Of a stretch of 40,684 nucleotides of DNA, positions 26,264 to 35,148 are shown one piece after another. The stretch comes from Elusimicrobia bacterium RIFOXYD2_FULL_34_15 (GTDB lineage: Bacteria > Elusimicrobiota > UBA8919), in NCBI GenBank assembly GCA_001800605.1, contig MGVS01000069.1, forward strand, positions 1 to 40,684, read 5' to 3'. The position numbers and the translations under genes are program-made. Numbering within the stretch: the first letter of the stretch is position 1; every line of letters begins with the position of its first letter. Below the pieces are notes generated by a model, which was not told where the DNA came from, did no database searches, and saw only the letters and a list, made by a program, of their open reading frames with translations.

Positions 26264-27683
26264 AGCTCCACAGATTTATACTTATAAAGACTTTATGTAC
26301 GCTTCGAAGCTGAAATCCCCTCCTACGCCAAGGCTTCGGAGGACAAGAAAGCTACGGTGGGCAGGTGCCGTAGCGAAAATTGAGCTATTAATACACAAAT
26401 TTATATTCTATGGATTTTCGTTTACCCGAAAGATTTGGTCAATAGGACAAAGGCTGGATAAATTAGGCATTTTATTATTTTTGCTATTTACCAGCCAAAC
26501 ATTTGCAGCCAATTTGACTGTTACATTTATTAATGTAGGTCAAATTGGCGATTCTATTTTAATCCAGACGTCGTTAGGCAGGAACATTCTTATTGATGGC
26601 GGGTTTGAATATGCAGGCGAAGAGAATGTTTGTCCGCATCTTATAAAGAAAAAAATAAAAAAATTGGATACCATAGTTCTTACCCATCCGCATGATGACC
26701 ATTGCGGAGGATTGGAATACATATTGAAAAAATTTACAGTTAGCGAGGTTTTGGATACGGGAATAGCTTCGCCTTCTGAGCCATACCGCAATTTTTTATT
26801 GGCGGTAAAGAAAAACGGGGCTAAATATAAAATTGTTTCAATTGGAGATGAATATAATTGGGGCGGTGTAAAAGCGGTTATATTAAATGCTAAAAATGAA
26901 AAATTATACGATAAAGAATCATTTAATAACCATTCTATAGTAATAAAATTAACATACAAAAAAGTTTCATTTTTATTTACCGGTGATATAGAGAGAGAAG
27001 CAGAAGATTTTTTATTATCAAATAATATAAAATCAACGGTTCTAAAAATTCCGCATCATGGGAGCAGTTCATCTTCAACATATAGATTTCTAAAAAAGGT
27101 TAGTCCGCAAGTTGCGGTAATAAGTGTTGGGAATCCGAACGATTATGGTTTTCCTGTTGCAATGAACTTAGAAAAGCTAAAACAATTGGGAATTGAAACA
27201 TATAGAACAGATTTAAACGGCAATATTGAGATAACTTCAGACGGCAAAAAAATATCGGTAAAAACAGAAAGAAAATCTAAAAAAGATAATAGTGTAATAA
27301 ACTCATCTTCCATTGATGAAAATTTTTGGTTTCATCTAGAAAATGGATGGTTTTTGGTTAGGAGCGGAAAATTTAAAAAAGCAATACCAGAATTGGAAGA
27401 AGCAGTTAGAATATTCCCTGGCTTTTCCGATGCACATTCCAAATTAGGATTTGCATACAAAAAAACAAAAAATATATTATTAGCAAAAGAAGAATTTTTA
27501 AAAGCACTTTCCATAGATAGCAATGATTATTATTCTTTAGTTCATCTGGGCTTGATATATAATTCCGAAGGTAATAATAAAGACGCATTGAAATTTTTTA
27601 GAAAAGCACTTGCAAATGAACCATATAATACATATACTAGCTTATTGAAGGAAAAAATCAGGGAAATAGAGAAAAGCAATTAA
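26247..27683 (+). CDS. ComEC-type metallo-beta-lactamase-fold protein with C-terminal TPRs (N-terminal ~45 aa repeat-derived)
   Basis: FINVGQIGDSILIQTSLGRNILIDGG, LTHPHDDHCGGLE, FTGDIE, IPHHGSSSSSTYRFL; true start uncertain, probably downstream of the element. Confidence 0.8.
   Translation: MSQKSEAPQIYTYKDFMYASKLKSPPTPRLRRTRKLRWAGAVAKIELLIHKFIFYGFSFTRKIWSIGQRLDKLGILLFLLFTSQTFAANLTVTFINVGQIGDSILIQTSLGRNILIDGGFEYAGEENVCPHLIKKKIKKLDTIVLTHPHDDHCGGLEYILKKFTVSEVLDTGIASPSEPYRNFLLAVKKNGAKYKIVSIGDEYNWGGVKAVILNAKNEKLYDKESFNNHSIVIKLTYKKVSFLFTGDIEREAEDFLLSNNIKSTVLKIPHHGSSSSSTYRFLKKVSPQVAVISVGNPNDYGFPVAMNLEKLKQLGIETYRTDLNGNIEITSDGKKISVKTERKSKKDNSVINSSSIDENFWFHLENGWFLVRSGKFKKAIPELEEAVRIFPGFSDAHSKLGFAYKKTKNILLAKEEFLKALSIDSNDYYSLVHLGLIYNSEGNNKDALKFFRKALANEPYNTYTSLLKEKIREIEKSN
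26264..26380. repeat. AGCTCCA...CCTACGCC...GCTACGGTGGGCAGG element, copy 1
   Basis: Homologous by eye to 35000-35096; starts directly after TGA of the TPR-LolB gene. Confidence 0.75.
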
Positions 27684-27686
27684 AAA

Positions 27687-27778
27687 TGACACAAAGTGTC
27701 ATCCTGAACCGAAGGTGAAGGATCTCGATTTTAACTACGAGATGCTTCGCCGTATGCTCAGCACGACATAAATGTCGT
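27687..27778. repeat. Palindromic element TGACACAAAGTGTCATCCTGAACCGAAGGTGAAGGATCTCG...CGAGATGCTTCGCCG...ACGACATAAATGTCGT
   Basis: Nested inverted repeats read directly; widely seen TGTCATCCTGA-type intergenic repeat. Confidence 0.75.
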
Positions 27779-27800
27779 TTTGCATTTTGAATTCTAAGTT

Positions 27801-29012
27801 ATGTTTACACATTTACATACTCATTTTATAGGTTCATTTTCTGACAGCGTTTTGCGGATTGAAGACGGGATAAAAAAAGTAAAAATGCTTGGTCAAACAG
27901 CTATTGCTATGACTGAACACGGCGAAATACCATATTTTTATGAATTTTCAGATATATGCAAAAAGTACGAAATAAAGCCGGTTTTTGGCGTGGAAATATA
28001 TTTTGTAGATGATGCAAAAAAGAATATTGAAAAAAAAGATAATACCAGATTTCATTTATTGCTTTTTGCAAAAAATGATATTGGCTATAAAAATCTTGTC
28101 TCATTAGTTTCGGAAAGCTGGCTTAAAAATAATTATAATGAAAAAAGGGGTTTGGTTGACTGGGAACTTTTGGAAAAATATCATAAGGGGATAATAGCGT
28201 CAACCGCATGTTTTTTTAATCAGGTATCGCAGTTATATATAAAAAACAATTCGCAGGAAGCGGAAAAAACTTTATTAAGATACAAAAACATATTTGAAAA
28301 TGACTTTTATGTCGAACTTGCTAATCACGAAATAGAAGATGAAAAAACTTCAAATAAAGGACTTTTAGAACTTGCAAAAAAAAATGACATAAAAGCGATA
28401 GCTACAAATGATGTCCACTATCTTGAAATAGAAGATTGGCTGGCACACGATGTAGTAATGAAAACGAGATTTGAAAATATTTCAGGATTTAAAGCCGCAT
28501 CACAGCAATTTTGGTTAAAATCGGAAAAAGAAATGCTGGATGCCGGTATACCTCAGGAATTTTTGAATAATACGCAGGAAATTGTAGAAAAATGTGAATT
28601 TAAATTGGAAGATAAAAAACCGGCACTATCCGCGGATGCGGATATAGAATCAATTGATGCTGAATTAACTCTGGGTAATGCTGCGTATGTTCCGGAGACA
28701 GAATATATTGAAAAAGACAAAGCGGATTATTTTGTAAAAAAAATAATCGGAGAAAACCACCCGGATAAAGATTATTATGCCGAAAAAATTATCGGCATAC
28801 CGAGAAAACAGATACCAAATACAAATAAAATCGCTTATTTCCCTAATATTAAAGAAAATATACCGCTAAAAATTGTTTTAGGCAAGGTAATAACACAATT
28901 TAATGAAGTATCCTGCCGACGTGCCGGTGCCCTGATATATCCTGCAATCCGCTCGCCTCTTGCCGAAGCACTCTTAGAAGCTAAAAAAGTAGTCAAAAAA
29001 ATATTAAAATAA
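27801..29012 (+). CDS. Stand-alone DnaE-type PHP domain protein
   Basis: FTHLHTHF, AIAMTEHGEIPYFYEF, KPVFGVEIYFVDD, RFHLLLFAKNDIGYKNLVSLVSESW, IATNDVHYL; no polymerase palm/fingers region. Confidence 0.8.
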   Translation: MFTHLHTHFIGSFSDSVLRIEDGIKKVKMLGQTAIAMTEHGEIPYFYEFSDICKKYEIKPVFGVEIYFVDDAKKNIEKKDNTRFHLLLFAKNDIGYKNLVSLVSESWLKNNYNEKRGLVDWELLEKYHKGIIASTACFFNQVSQLYIKNNSQEAEKTLLRYKNIFENDFYVELANHEIEDEKTSNKGLLELAKKNDIKAIATNDVHYLEIEDWLAHDVVMKTRFENISGFKAASQQFWLKSEKEMLDAGIPQEFLNNTQEIVEKCEFKLEDKKPALSADADIESIDAELTLGNAAYVPETEYIEKDKADYFVKKIIGENHPDKDYYAEKIIGIPRKQIPNTNKIAYFPNIKENIPLKIVLGKVITQFNEVSCRRAGALIYPAIRSPLAEALLEAKKVVKKILK

Positions 29013-29064
29013 TTAATACATTCGACTTCCTTTGGCAGACTAAGGACAGGTCGCTCAGTATTTA

Positions 29065-29107
29065 TCCTGCCGCCCTTGGCGAGCCTCGCCCCTTTGGGGC
29101 GGGAGCG
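29065..29107. repeat. GC-rich palindromic element copy B (inverted relative to copy A)
   Basis: Reverse complement matches copy A except for a 2-nt indel and a few substitutions. Confidence 0.8.
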
Positions 29108-29193
29108 TATTAAAGGAGTCGAACGGATCAATTTTTCTGTTGTGTTTTTTCATTTTTTTAATATAATTGATTGTTGGAAATCAAACAATCACT

Positions 29194-29279
29194 GATTACA
29201 CCGATTAAACAACAAGATTACACAGATTATGGCTCATTTTTTAAAATCTGTGTAATTGTTTTTAGAAATCTGTGTAATC
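29194..29279. repeat. GATTACACAGATT repeat cluster: two forward and two inverted 13-mers
   Basis: 29194-29206, 29216-29228, 29245-29257 and 29267-29279 read directly. Confidence 0.75.
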
Positions 29280-29280
29280 A

Positions 29281-29300
29281 GATATAATGAACATTATATC
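29281..29300. promoter_or_regulatory. 20-bp inverted repeat GATATAATG-AA-CATTATATC just upstream of the argG RBS, includes TATAAT
   Basis: Perfect 9-bp arms read directly. Confidence 0.5.
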
Positions 29301-29311
29301 AGGAGATAGTT

Positions 29312-30505
29312 ATGAAAATTGTACTTGCATATTCGGGAGGTCTTGATACCTCCATCATGATAAAATGGCTGAAAGAAAACTATAATGCCGAAGTTATTGC
29401 GGCCATAGTTGATGTAGGCCAGACCGATGACAATTTGTCAAAAGTTAAGCAAAAAGCGATAAAAACGGGTGCGTCAAAAGCATATTTGATTGATGCTAGA
29501 AAGGAATTTGTCGAAAAATATATTTTTCAGGCAATAAAAGCAAATGCAATCTATGAAGGAAAATATTATCTTGGAACTTCATTAGCAAGGCCGATTATTG
29601 CTGAAAAGATTATAGGCATAGCCAAAAAAGAGAAAGCGGACGCAGTAGCTCATGGTGCAACTGGAAAAGGTAATGACCAGGTAAGATTTGAACTGACTTT
29701 TAAGGCATTAATGCCGTCAATAAAGATAATAGCGCCTTGGAGAGAATGGGAGATGAAATCGAGACAGGAAGAGATTGAATATGCTGAAAAGCATGGTATT
29801 CCGGTTCCTGTTTCAAAGGCAAAACCGTATTCATCTGATGCAAATATCTGGCATATTTCTTATGAAGGCGGGATTTTGGAAAATCTTGAAAATGCGCCGG
29901 ATGAGAGTATGTTTCAGATGACGGTTTCACCTGAAAAAGCACCAAACAAACCAACGATTATAGATATTTATTTTGAAAAGGGCATTCCGGTAAAAATCAA
30001 CGGGAAAAAGTATTCTTCAGTTGAGATTGTAGAAAAACTTAATGAAATTGGTGGTAAAAACGGAATTGGCAGAAGCGATGTTGTTGAAAACAGGTTAGTT
30101 GGTATGAAATCAAGGGGTGTTTACGAGTCACCGGCTGCAGTTTTACTTTATACCGCACATAGAGAAATAGAAGCATTAGCCCTGGACAGGGAGACGGCTC
30201 ATTTTAAAGAAATTTTGTCACAAAAATATGCGGAAATAGTTTATTACGGATTGTGGGAGTCACAATTAAAGAAATCGATAGACGGATTTATAAATGAAAC
30301 ACAAAAGAATGTTACAGGTCTGGTTAAATTAAAACTTTACAAAGGTAATTGCATTATTATGGGAAGAGTTTCGCCGAAATCGCTTTATTGGGAGAAGCTT
30401 TCTACATTTGAAGAAGAAGATATTTACAATCAGAAAGACGCCGAAGGTTTTATAAATCTTTTTGGATTACCGTTGAAGGTGGAAGCAATCCTTAGAAGAA
30501 AGTGA
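29312..30505 (+). CDS. argG: Argininosuccinate synthase
   Basis: KIVLAYSGGLDTSIMIKWLKE, AHGATGKGNDQVRFE, GRSDVVENRLVGMKSRGVYE. Confidence 0.97.
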   Translation: MKIVLAYSGGLDTSIMIKWLKENYNAEVIAAIVDVGQTDDNLSKVKQKAIKTGASKAYLIDARKEFVEKYIFQAIKANAIYEGKYYLGTSLARPIIAEKIIGIAKKEKADAVAHGATGKGNDQVRFELTFKALMPSIKIIAPWREWEMKSRQEEIEYAEKHGIPVPVSKAKPYSSDANIWHISYEGGILENLENAPDESMFQMTVSPEKAPNKPTIIDIYFEKGIPVKINGKKYSSVEIVEKLNEIGGKNGIGRSDVVENRLVGMKSRGVYESPAAVLLYTAHREIEALALDRETAHFKEILSQKYAEIVYYGLWESQLKKSIDGFINETQKNVTGLVKLKLYKGNCIIMGRVSPKSLYWEKLSTFEEEDIYNQKDAEGFINLFGLPLKVEAILRRK

Positions 30506-30585
30506 TATAGAGCGATGGCGCGGTAGTGCGATGGTATAGGAATTCTTGCATATTCTATCGCACAATCCCACTATCGCACGCTATG
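30506..30585. repeat. Palindromic GCGATAGTG-type repeat between argG and argH
   Basis: AGCGATGGCGCGGTAGTGCGATGGTATAG...CTATCGCACAATCCCACTATCGCACGCT. Confidence 0.65.
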
Positions 30586-30593
30586 AGGCTATT

Positions 30594-31904
30594 ATGGATT
30601 TGAAAAAATTTGTTTCATCGATTGATTATGATGTAAAACTAGCAAAATATGACATTTTAGGAAGCATCGCACATGTAAAAATGCTTGCCAAGTGCAGCAT
30701 TATTTCTAAAAATGAATCTATAAAGATAATTAATGGATTAACATCAATTTTGAAAGATTTTGAGATGAAAAAAATAAAGTTTTATGATGAAGATATTCAT
30801 ACCGCAATTGAAAATGAACTTAAAAAGAGAATTGGTGAGGTTGCGGGTAAGATGCATACGGCAAGAAGCAGAAATGACCAGGTGGTTTTGGATGAAAAAC
30901 TATATCTTAAAAATGAGATTTTAATAATTACCGGAAAGATAGACGGCTTAATTGCATCAATAAAAAATGTGGCAGGGAAAAATTCATCTGTTATTATGCC
31001 TGGATTTACACATCTGCAAAATGCTCAGCCGGTGCTTTTTAGTCATTGGTTTTTGGCATATGCGTGGATGTTAAAAAGAGATAAAGAAAGATTGCTTGAT
31101 TGCTACAATAGAACGGATGTGTTCCCGTTAGGAGCAGCTGCTTTTGCCGGTACGGAATTTCATATAGACAGAAATTTTGCGGCAAAACTTCTTGGGTTTT
31201 CAAAGATTTCTGAAAATTCGGTTGATACAGTTTCGGACAGGGATTTTATTATTGAATTTTTATCTGATTGCGCTATAATTTCAATGCATATTTCAAGAAT
31301 TGCAGAAGAATTGATAATTTGGTCATCTCAGCAATTCGGATTTGTTAAAATTTCAGATGAATTTACAACAGGGTCTTCAATTATGCCTCAAAAAAAGAAT
31401 CCTGATTTTGCAGAACTTTTAAAAGGAAAAACCGGAAAGATATACGGTAATTTGATGTCAGTATTGGCTATGATGAAGGGATTGCCGTTATCCTATAACA
31501 GGGATATGCAGGAAGATAAAGAACCGCTGTTTAGTTCAGTTGAAACATTAAAAAATATGCTGGAAGTTTCAGCTAAAATGACGAGTTCTATTAAAATTGA
31601 TTCAAAAAAAATGTTTTCTGCCTGTGAAAACGGATTTATTCTTGCAACGGATATCGCAGATTTCTTGGTTTCAAAAGGTTTGCCGTTTAGAACTGCCCAC
31701 GGTATTGTTAAAGAGGTGGTCAATTACTGTATTAAGAACGAAAAATTATTTAATGATTTATCTATTGATGAATGGAAAAAGTTTTCAGAAAAATTTGATA
31801 ATTCTATTTACACAATATTAAATTATAAAAAAGCGATTGAAAAGAGAAAATCATACGGCGGGACATCGTTACAATCAGTAAAAGCCCAGTTAAAAAACCT
31901 ATGA
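30594..31904 (+). CDS. argH: Argininosuccinate lyase
   Basis: MHTARSRNDQVVLDEKLYL, PGFTHLQNAQPVLFSHW, TTGSSIMPQKKNPDFAELLKGKTG, LPLSYNRDMQEDKEPLF; track start 30546 lies in a repeat, ATG 30594 preferred. Confidence 0.95.
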   Translation: MDLKKFVSSIDYDVKLAKYDILGSIAHVKMLAKCSIISKNESIKIINGLTSILKDFEMKKIKFYDEDIHTAIENELKKRIGEVAGKMHTARSRNDQVVLDEKLYLKNEILIITGKIDGLIASIKNVAGKNSSVIMPGFTHLQNAQPVLFSHWFLAYAWMLKRDKERLLDCYNRTDVFPLGAAAFAGTEFHIDRNFAAKLLGFSKISENSVDTVSDRDFIIEFLSDCAIISMHISRIAEELIIWSSQQFGFVKISDEFTTGSSIMPQKKNPDFAELLKGKTGKIYGNLMSVLAMMKGLPLSYNRDMQEDKEPLFSSVETLKNMLEVSAKMTSSIKIDSKKMFSACENGFILATDIADFLVSKGLPFRTAHGIVKEVVNYCIKNEKLFNDLSIDEWKKFSEKFDNSIYTILNYKKAIEKRKSYGGTSLQSVKAQLKNL

Positions 31905-33187
31905 AGAAGTTTATATTCTATTTACTCATTACCTATTACTCGTTACTCGTTACTATTCTTTACGCCCAGCAGCTCACAGAGCGGGTTTTGACTTTACAAG
32001 AAAGTAGCAGGCTTGCTATTTCAAATAGCCAGCGGCTTCTTTCTGCGGAACAGGATATAAATATTGCTAAACAGCGGTTGAACGAAGCAAGATCTATAAT
32101 GTACCCTCAGCTCGAATTTAATACTAACTATTCAAAATTCGATGCACAAAGTCCACTGCTGTTAAATTCTGTTCTCGGGAATACAATTCTTCCTCAGACA
32201 AATAATATTAATGAAATAGGAGAATATTATACAACGAAATTATCGCTTATTCAAATATTGTGGAATGGTGCGAAATTAGGAACGACAAAAAAATTTGCGG
32301 AAGCGGAACTTAAGGCTGCAGAAAGCGATTACGAGGCAGTAAAAAATAAAACGGTTTCGTCTTCTAAAAAAATGTTTTATAAACTTTTAGCTATACAAAG
32401 GAAACTAGATGTTTGCAAGAATATTATTAATTTAAGTAATGATAAGAAAAATAATTATATCAGTAAAAAGAACAAATTTTTAATCCAACGTACTTTAGTA
32501 AGAATAAATGCTGCTAGTGAAAAAACTGAGAAAGATCAAGAGGTAGCAAAAATTGATTTTCTTGATTCTATCGGCATAGAATATAACACAATATTTGTAA
32601 TAAAAGGTGATTTAGAATATAAAAAAGCAGATGCAGATTTGAATAAGTGTCTTGCGTGGGCTATGGAATACAGGCCAGAACTTAAAAAAATAGAATTGCA
32701 GGAACAGATGGATGCACTTTCTGTTAATCTTTCACTATCAGGAAGATATCCGATTGTTGCAATAGGCGGCAACTATCAGCTTGAAGATACAAAATGGCCT
32801 TTTGAAAAAAAATCCTGGAATGCTACCGTGAGCATGACGCTTCCGATATTTGACGGTTTTGGCCAGTTTGCAAGAATAAAACAGAGAAAATATCAATACC
32901 GGAAAGCACAAATAAACAGAGCAAATATTGCAGATTCAATAAAAGCAGAAGTAAGAAAAACATTTATTACTTATGAACATGCAATTAAACAGTATGAACA
33001 AAGAAATAAGGATATGGAATCTGTTAATAATTTTGAAAAAGAAGAATTAAAAAATCTTTCGTATGAGGATTATATAGAAGCCTTGAAATTGGTTATGGAT
33101 TCACAGCTTGAATATATAGATGCCATCAAAGACGTCGTAGTTGCAAAAATTGAATTAGAAAATGCCACAGGACGAAGTTTTGAATAA
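31901..33187 (+). CDS. TolC-family outer-membrane efflux-type protein
   Basis: Signal peptide; long amphipathic helices LNEARSIMYPQLEFNTNYSKFD, SMTLPIFDGFGQFARIKQRKYQYRKAQI. Confidence 0.85.
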   Translation: MKKFIFYLLITYYSLLVTILYAQQLTERVLTLQESSRLAISNSQRLLSAEQDINIAKQRLNEARSIMYPQLEFNTNYSKFDAQSPLLLNSVLGNTILPQTNNINEIGEYYTTKLSLIQILWNGAKLGTTKKFAEAELKAAESDYEAVKNKTVSSSKKMFYKLLAIQRKLDVCKNIINLSNDKKNNYISKKNKFLIQRTLVRINAASEKTEKDQEVAKIDFLDSIGIEYNTIFVIKGDLEYKKADADLNKCLAWAMEYRPELKKIELQEQMDALSVNLSLSGRYPIVAIGGNYQLEDTKWPFEKKSWNATVSMTLPIFDGFGQFARIKQRKYQYRKAQINRANIADSIKAEVRKTFITYEHAIKQYEQRNKDMESVNNFEKEELKNLSYEDYIEALKLVMDSQLEYIDAIKDVVVAKIELENATGRSFE

Positions 33188-34151
33188 ATTTAAAACTATT
33201 AATATAAAACTAAAAATTTTATTACTTGCTATTTACTGCTCATTATTTTTCCCGCCGGCAAATCTTTATTCTAATAATGACAATTTAATAAGAGAACTTC
33301 TGTGGAAAGATTTTTTATCTTTAGGTAAAAATCGGCCCAGGGTCGCGGTTGTATTGGGTGGCGGCGGAGCAAGAGGCTTTGCACACATCGGAGTTTTAAA
33401 AGCATTAGAAGAGAGTAAAATTCCCATAGATATTATAGTGGGAACCAGTGCCGGTGCATTGATTGGCGGGCTTTATGCTTCCGGGATGGAAATATCTGAA
33501 ATAGAAGAAATTGGAAGTGATATTGGATGGAATAAAATTTCAAATCTCTCATTTTTCAAAATGCTTACTTTGATAACAGCTGATTCACTAATTAGTCATA
33601 GAAAATTAGAAGTGTATCTTGAAAAACATATAGGGAAAAAAAGGTTTGACGAACTAAATATTTCTTTCGCCTGTATTGCCTGTGATATAAAAACCGGAGA
33701 AAGGATTGTTTTCAAAGACGGAGATGTAGGTTTTGCAATGATGGTTTCTGCAACCATCCCCGGTGTTTTTAAGCCCGTGGAGTACAGGCATCGTCTTCTT
33801 ATCGATGGCGGAGTCGTGAATAATTTACCGGTTGATATCGCTAAAGTTTTGGGAGCAGATTTTATCATTGCTGTTTATCCGGAGGCGGATTTTTCGTTGT
33901 TTGAAGTAAAAAATGTTTTAACTACTCTTTACAGGGTAATAAATATACAAGGTAACTTTTTGGTAGAAGATCAACTAAACAATGCAGATTTTGCAGTAAT
34001 TCCCGATGTAAAAAGTGTAAGCGATATTGAACTTAATAGATCTGAAGAATGTATTGAGGCAGGGCTGATTTCAACGAGGAGTAAAGTAAATAATATCAAA
34101 GATAAAGTTTTAGAAAAATACATAAGCAAAATTGTCCTAAATAAACCATGA
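33162..34151 (+). CDS. Patatin-like phospholipase (RssA-like)
   Basis: VAVVLGGGGARGFAHIGVLKALEE, IVGTSAGALIGGLYASG, LIDGGVVNNLPVDIA; possible alternative TTG start at 33180. Confidence 0.92.
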   Translation: MPQDEVLNKFKTINIKLKILLLAIYCSLFFPPANLYSNNDNLIRELLWKDFLSLGKNRPRVAVVLGGGGARGFAHIGVLKALEESKIPIDIIVGTSAGALIGGLYASGMEISEIEEIGSDIGWNKISNLSFFKMLTLITADSLISHRKLEVYLEKHIGKKRFDELNISFACIACDIKTGERIVFKDGDVGFAMMVSATIPGVFKPVEYRHRLLIDGGVVNNLPVDIAKVLGADFIIAVYPEADFSLFEVKNVLTTLYRVINIQGNFLVEDQLNNADFAVIPDVKSVSDIELNRSEECIEAGLISTRSKVNNIKDKVLEKYISKIVLNKP

Positions 34152-34999
34152 AAAAGATACTTTGTTTCTTACTTTCTACCTTTTTACCTTTTTACCTTGC
34201 TACCTGCCTTTTATATTCTGAAATTGATAAAATAGCGGAAAAAAGAGCCGATAGTTCTTATAGTATTCAATCTAAATCAAAAAAAGAAAAAATTAAATTT
34301 TATGTTTCTGAAGGAAACGAACATCTGATACGCGGTGAATATAGCGATGCAATTGATTTTTACAACAAGGCAAGAGAATTGAAAAAAAAGAATTCAAATG
34401 TGCTTTTTTTACTGGGTGAAGCATACCGGCTTGCAGATATGAAGGAAGAAGCGATAAATTCTTACGAAAAAGCATTGGAATTTGGTTCGAAGGATATAAG
34501 AATTTATTTAGGGCTTGGAAATATTTTCAAATTAAAATATCTGTATAATGAATCTGAAGAATTTTATGATAGAGCGTTAAAAGATGAAGAGAATAATATT
34601 ACGGCACTTAGAGGTCTTGCAGAAGCTTATGAAACCGAAGGCAGGTATCAGAAATCACTTTTGCTGTATGAAAAAATATACTCGGTGGATTCTTCGCATG
34701 AAATGAAATTTAAGATAGCTTTTTTAAATGTTTTAATTGGAAATTATGATAAAGCTGAAAAATATATTGGTAGTTTACCTGGATCTAAAATTTTAAACGG
34801 ATATATAAATATTAAAAAAAATCCTAATCTTGCTTTAAAAGAATTTACATCTACAAATGAACATCTTTTGAAAGCATTGGTATATTTAGAAATGAAAAAT
34901 ACTGTGGATGCAAAAAAAGATTTGGAAATATTAATTAATCAGGACGAAAATACACTATCAAAAAGACTTGCCACTATTTTATATAAAGATTTGAATTAA
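34148..34999 (+). CDS. TPR-repeat lipoprotein
   Basis: Signal/lipobox-like LPFYLATC; TPR motifs. Confidence 0.75.
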   Translation: MKKILCFLLSTFLPFYLATCLLYSEIDKIAEKRADSSYSIQSKSKKEKIKFYVSEGNEHLIRGEYSDAIDFYNKARELKKKNSNVLFLLGEAYRLADMKEEAINSYEKALEFGSKDIRIYLGLGNIFKLKYLYNESEEFYDRALKDEENNITALRGLAEAYETEGRYQKSLLLYEKIYSVDSSHEMKFKIAFLNVLIGNYDKAEKYIGSLPGSKILNGYINIKKNPNLALKEFTSTNEHLLKALVYLEMKNTVDAKKDLEILINQDENTLSKRLATILYKDLN

Positions 35000-35096
35000 A
35001 GCTCCATAACTTTACACTTAAGGGAACTTTATTGTTTAGGAGCTGAAGTCCCCGCCTACGCCAAAGCTACGGTGGGCAGGCGCCGAAGCTAAAATA
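35000..35096. repeat. AGCTCCA...CCTACGCC...GCTACGGTGGGCAGG element, copy 2
   Basis: Homologous to 26264-26380; starts directly after TAA of the TPR gene. Confidence 0.75.
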
Positions 35097-35148
35097 GGGC
35101 AATTCACAGGGCGGTATTTAGCGAAGGCGGATGAAGGGGAGAGCTTAT

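Noticed and set aside
26540-26959. 139-aa minus-strand ORF
   Set aside because: Antisense to the MBL-fold coding region; no independent support.
27801-29012. Truncated dnaE pseudogene
   Set aside because: The frame is intact and the active-site motifs are complete, with no polymerase remnants downstream; treated as a stand-alone gene, though decay cannot be fully excluded.
28835-29131. 98-aa minus-strand ORF
   Set aside because: Composed of antisense PHP sequence and translated repeats (PVLSLPKEVE).
29194-29279. Possible CRISPR array (four 13-mers)
   Set aside because: Units are too short, occur in mixed orientation, have unequal spacers and no cas genes; better explained as a dispersed repeat.
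31901-34999. TolC-patatin-TPR as a dedicated effector secretion system
   Set aside because: No inner-membrane transporter or adaptor genes in the neighbourhood; gene adjacency alone is insufficient.
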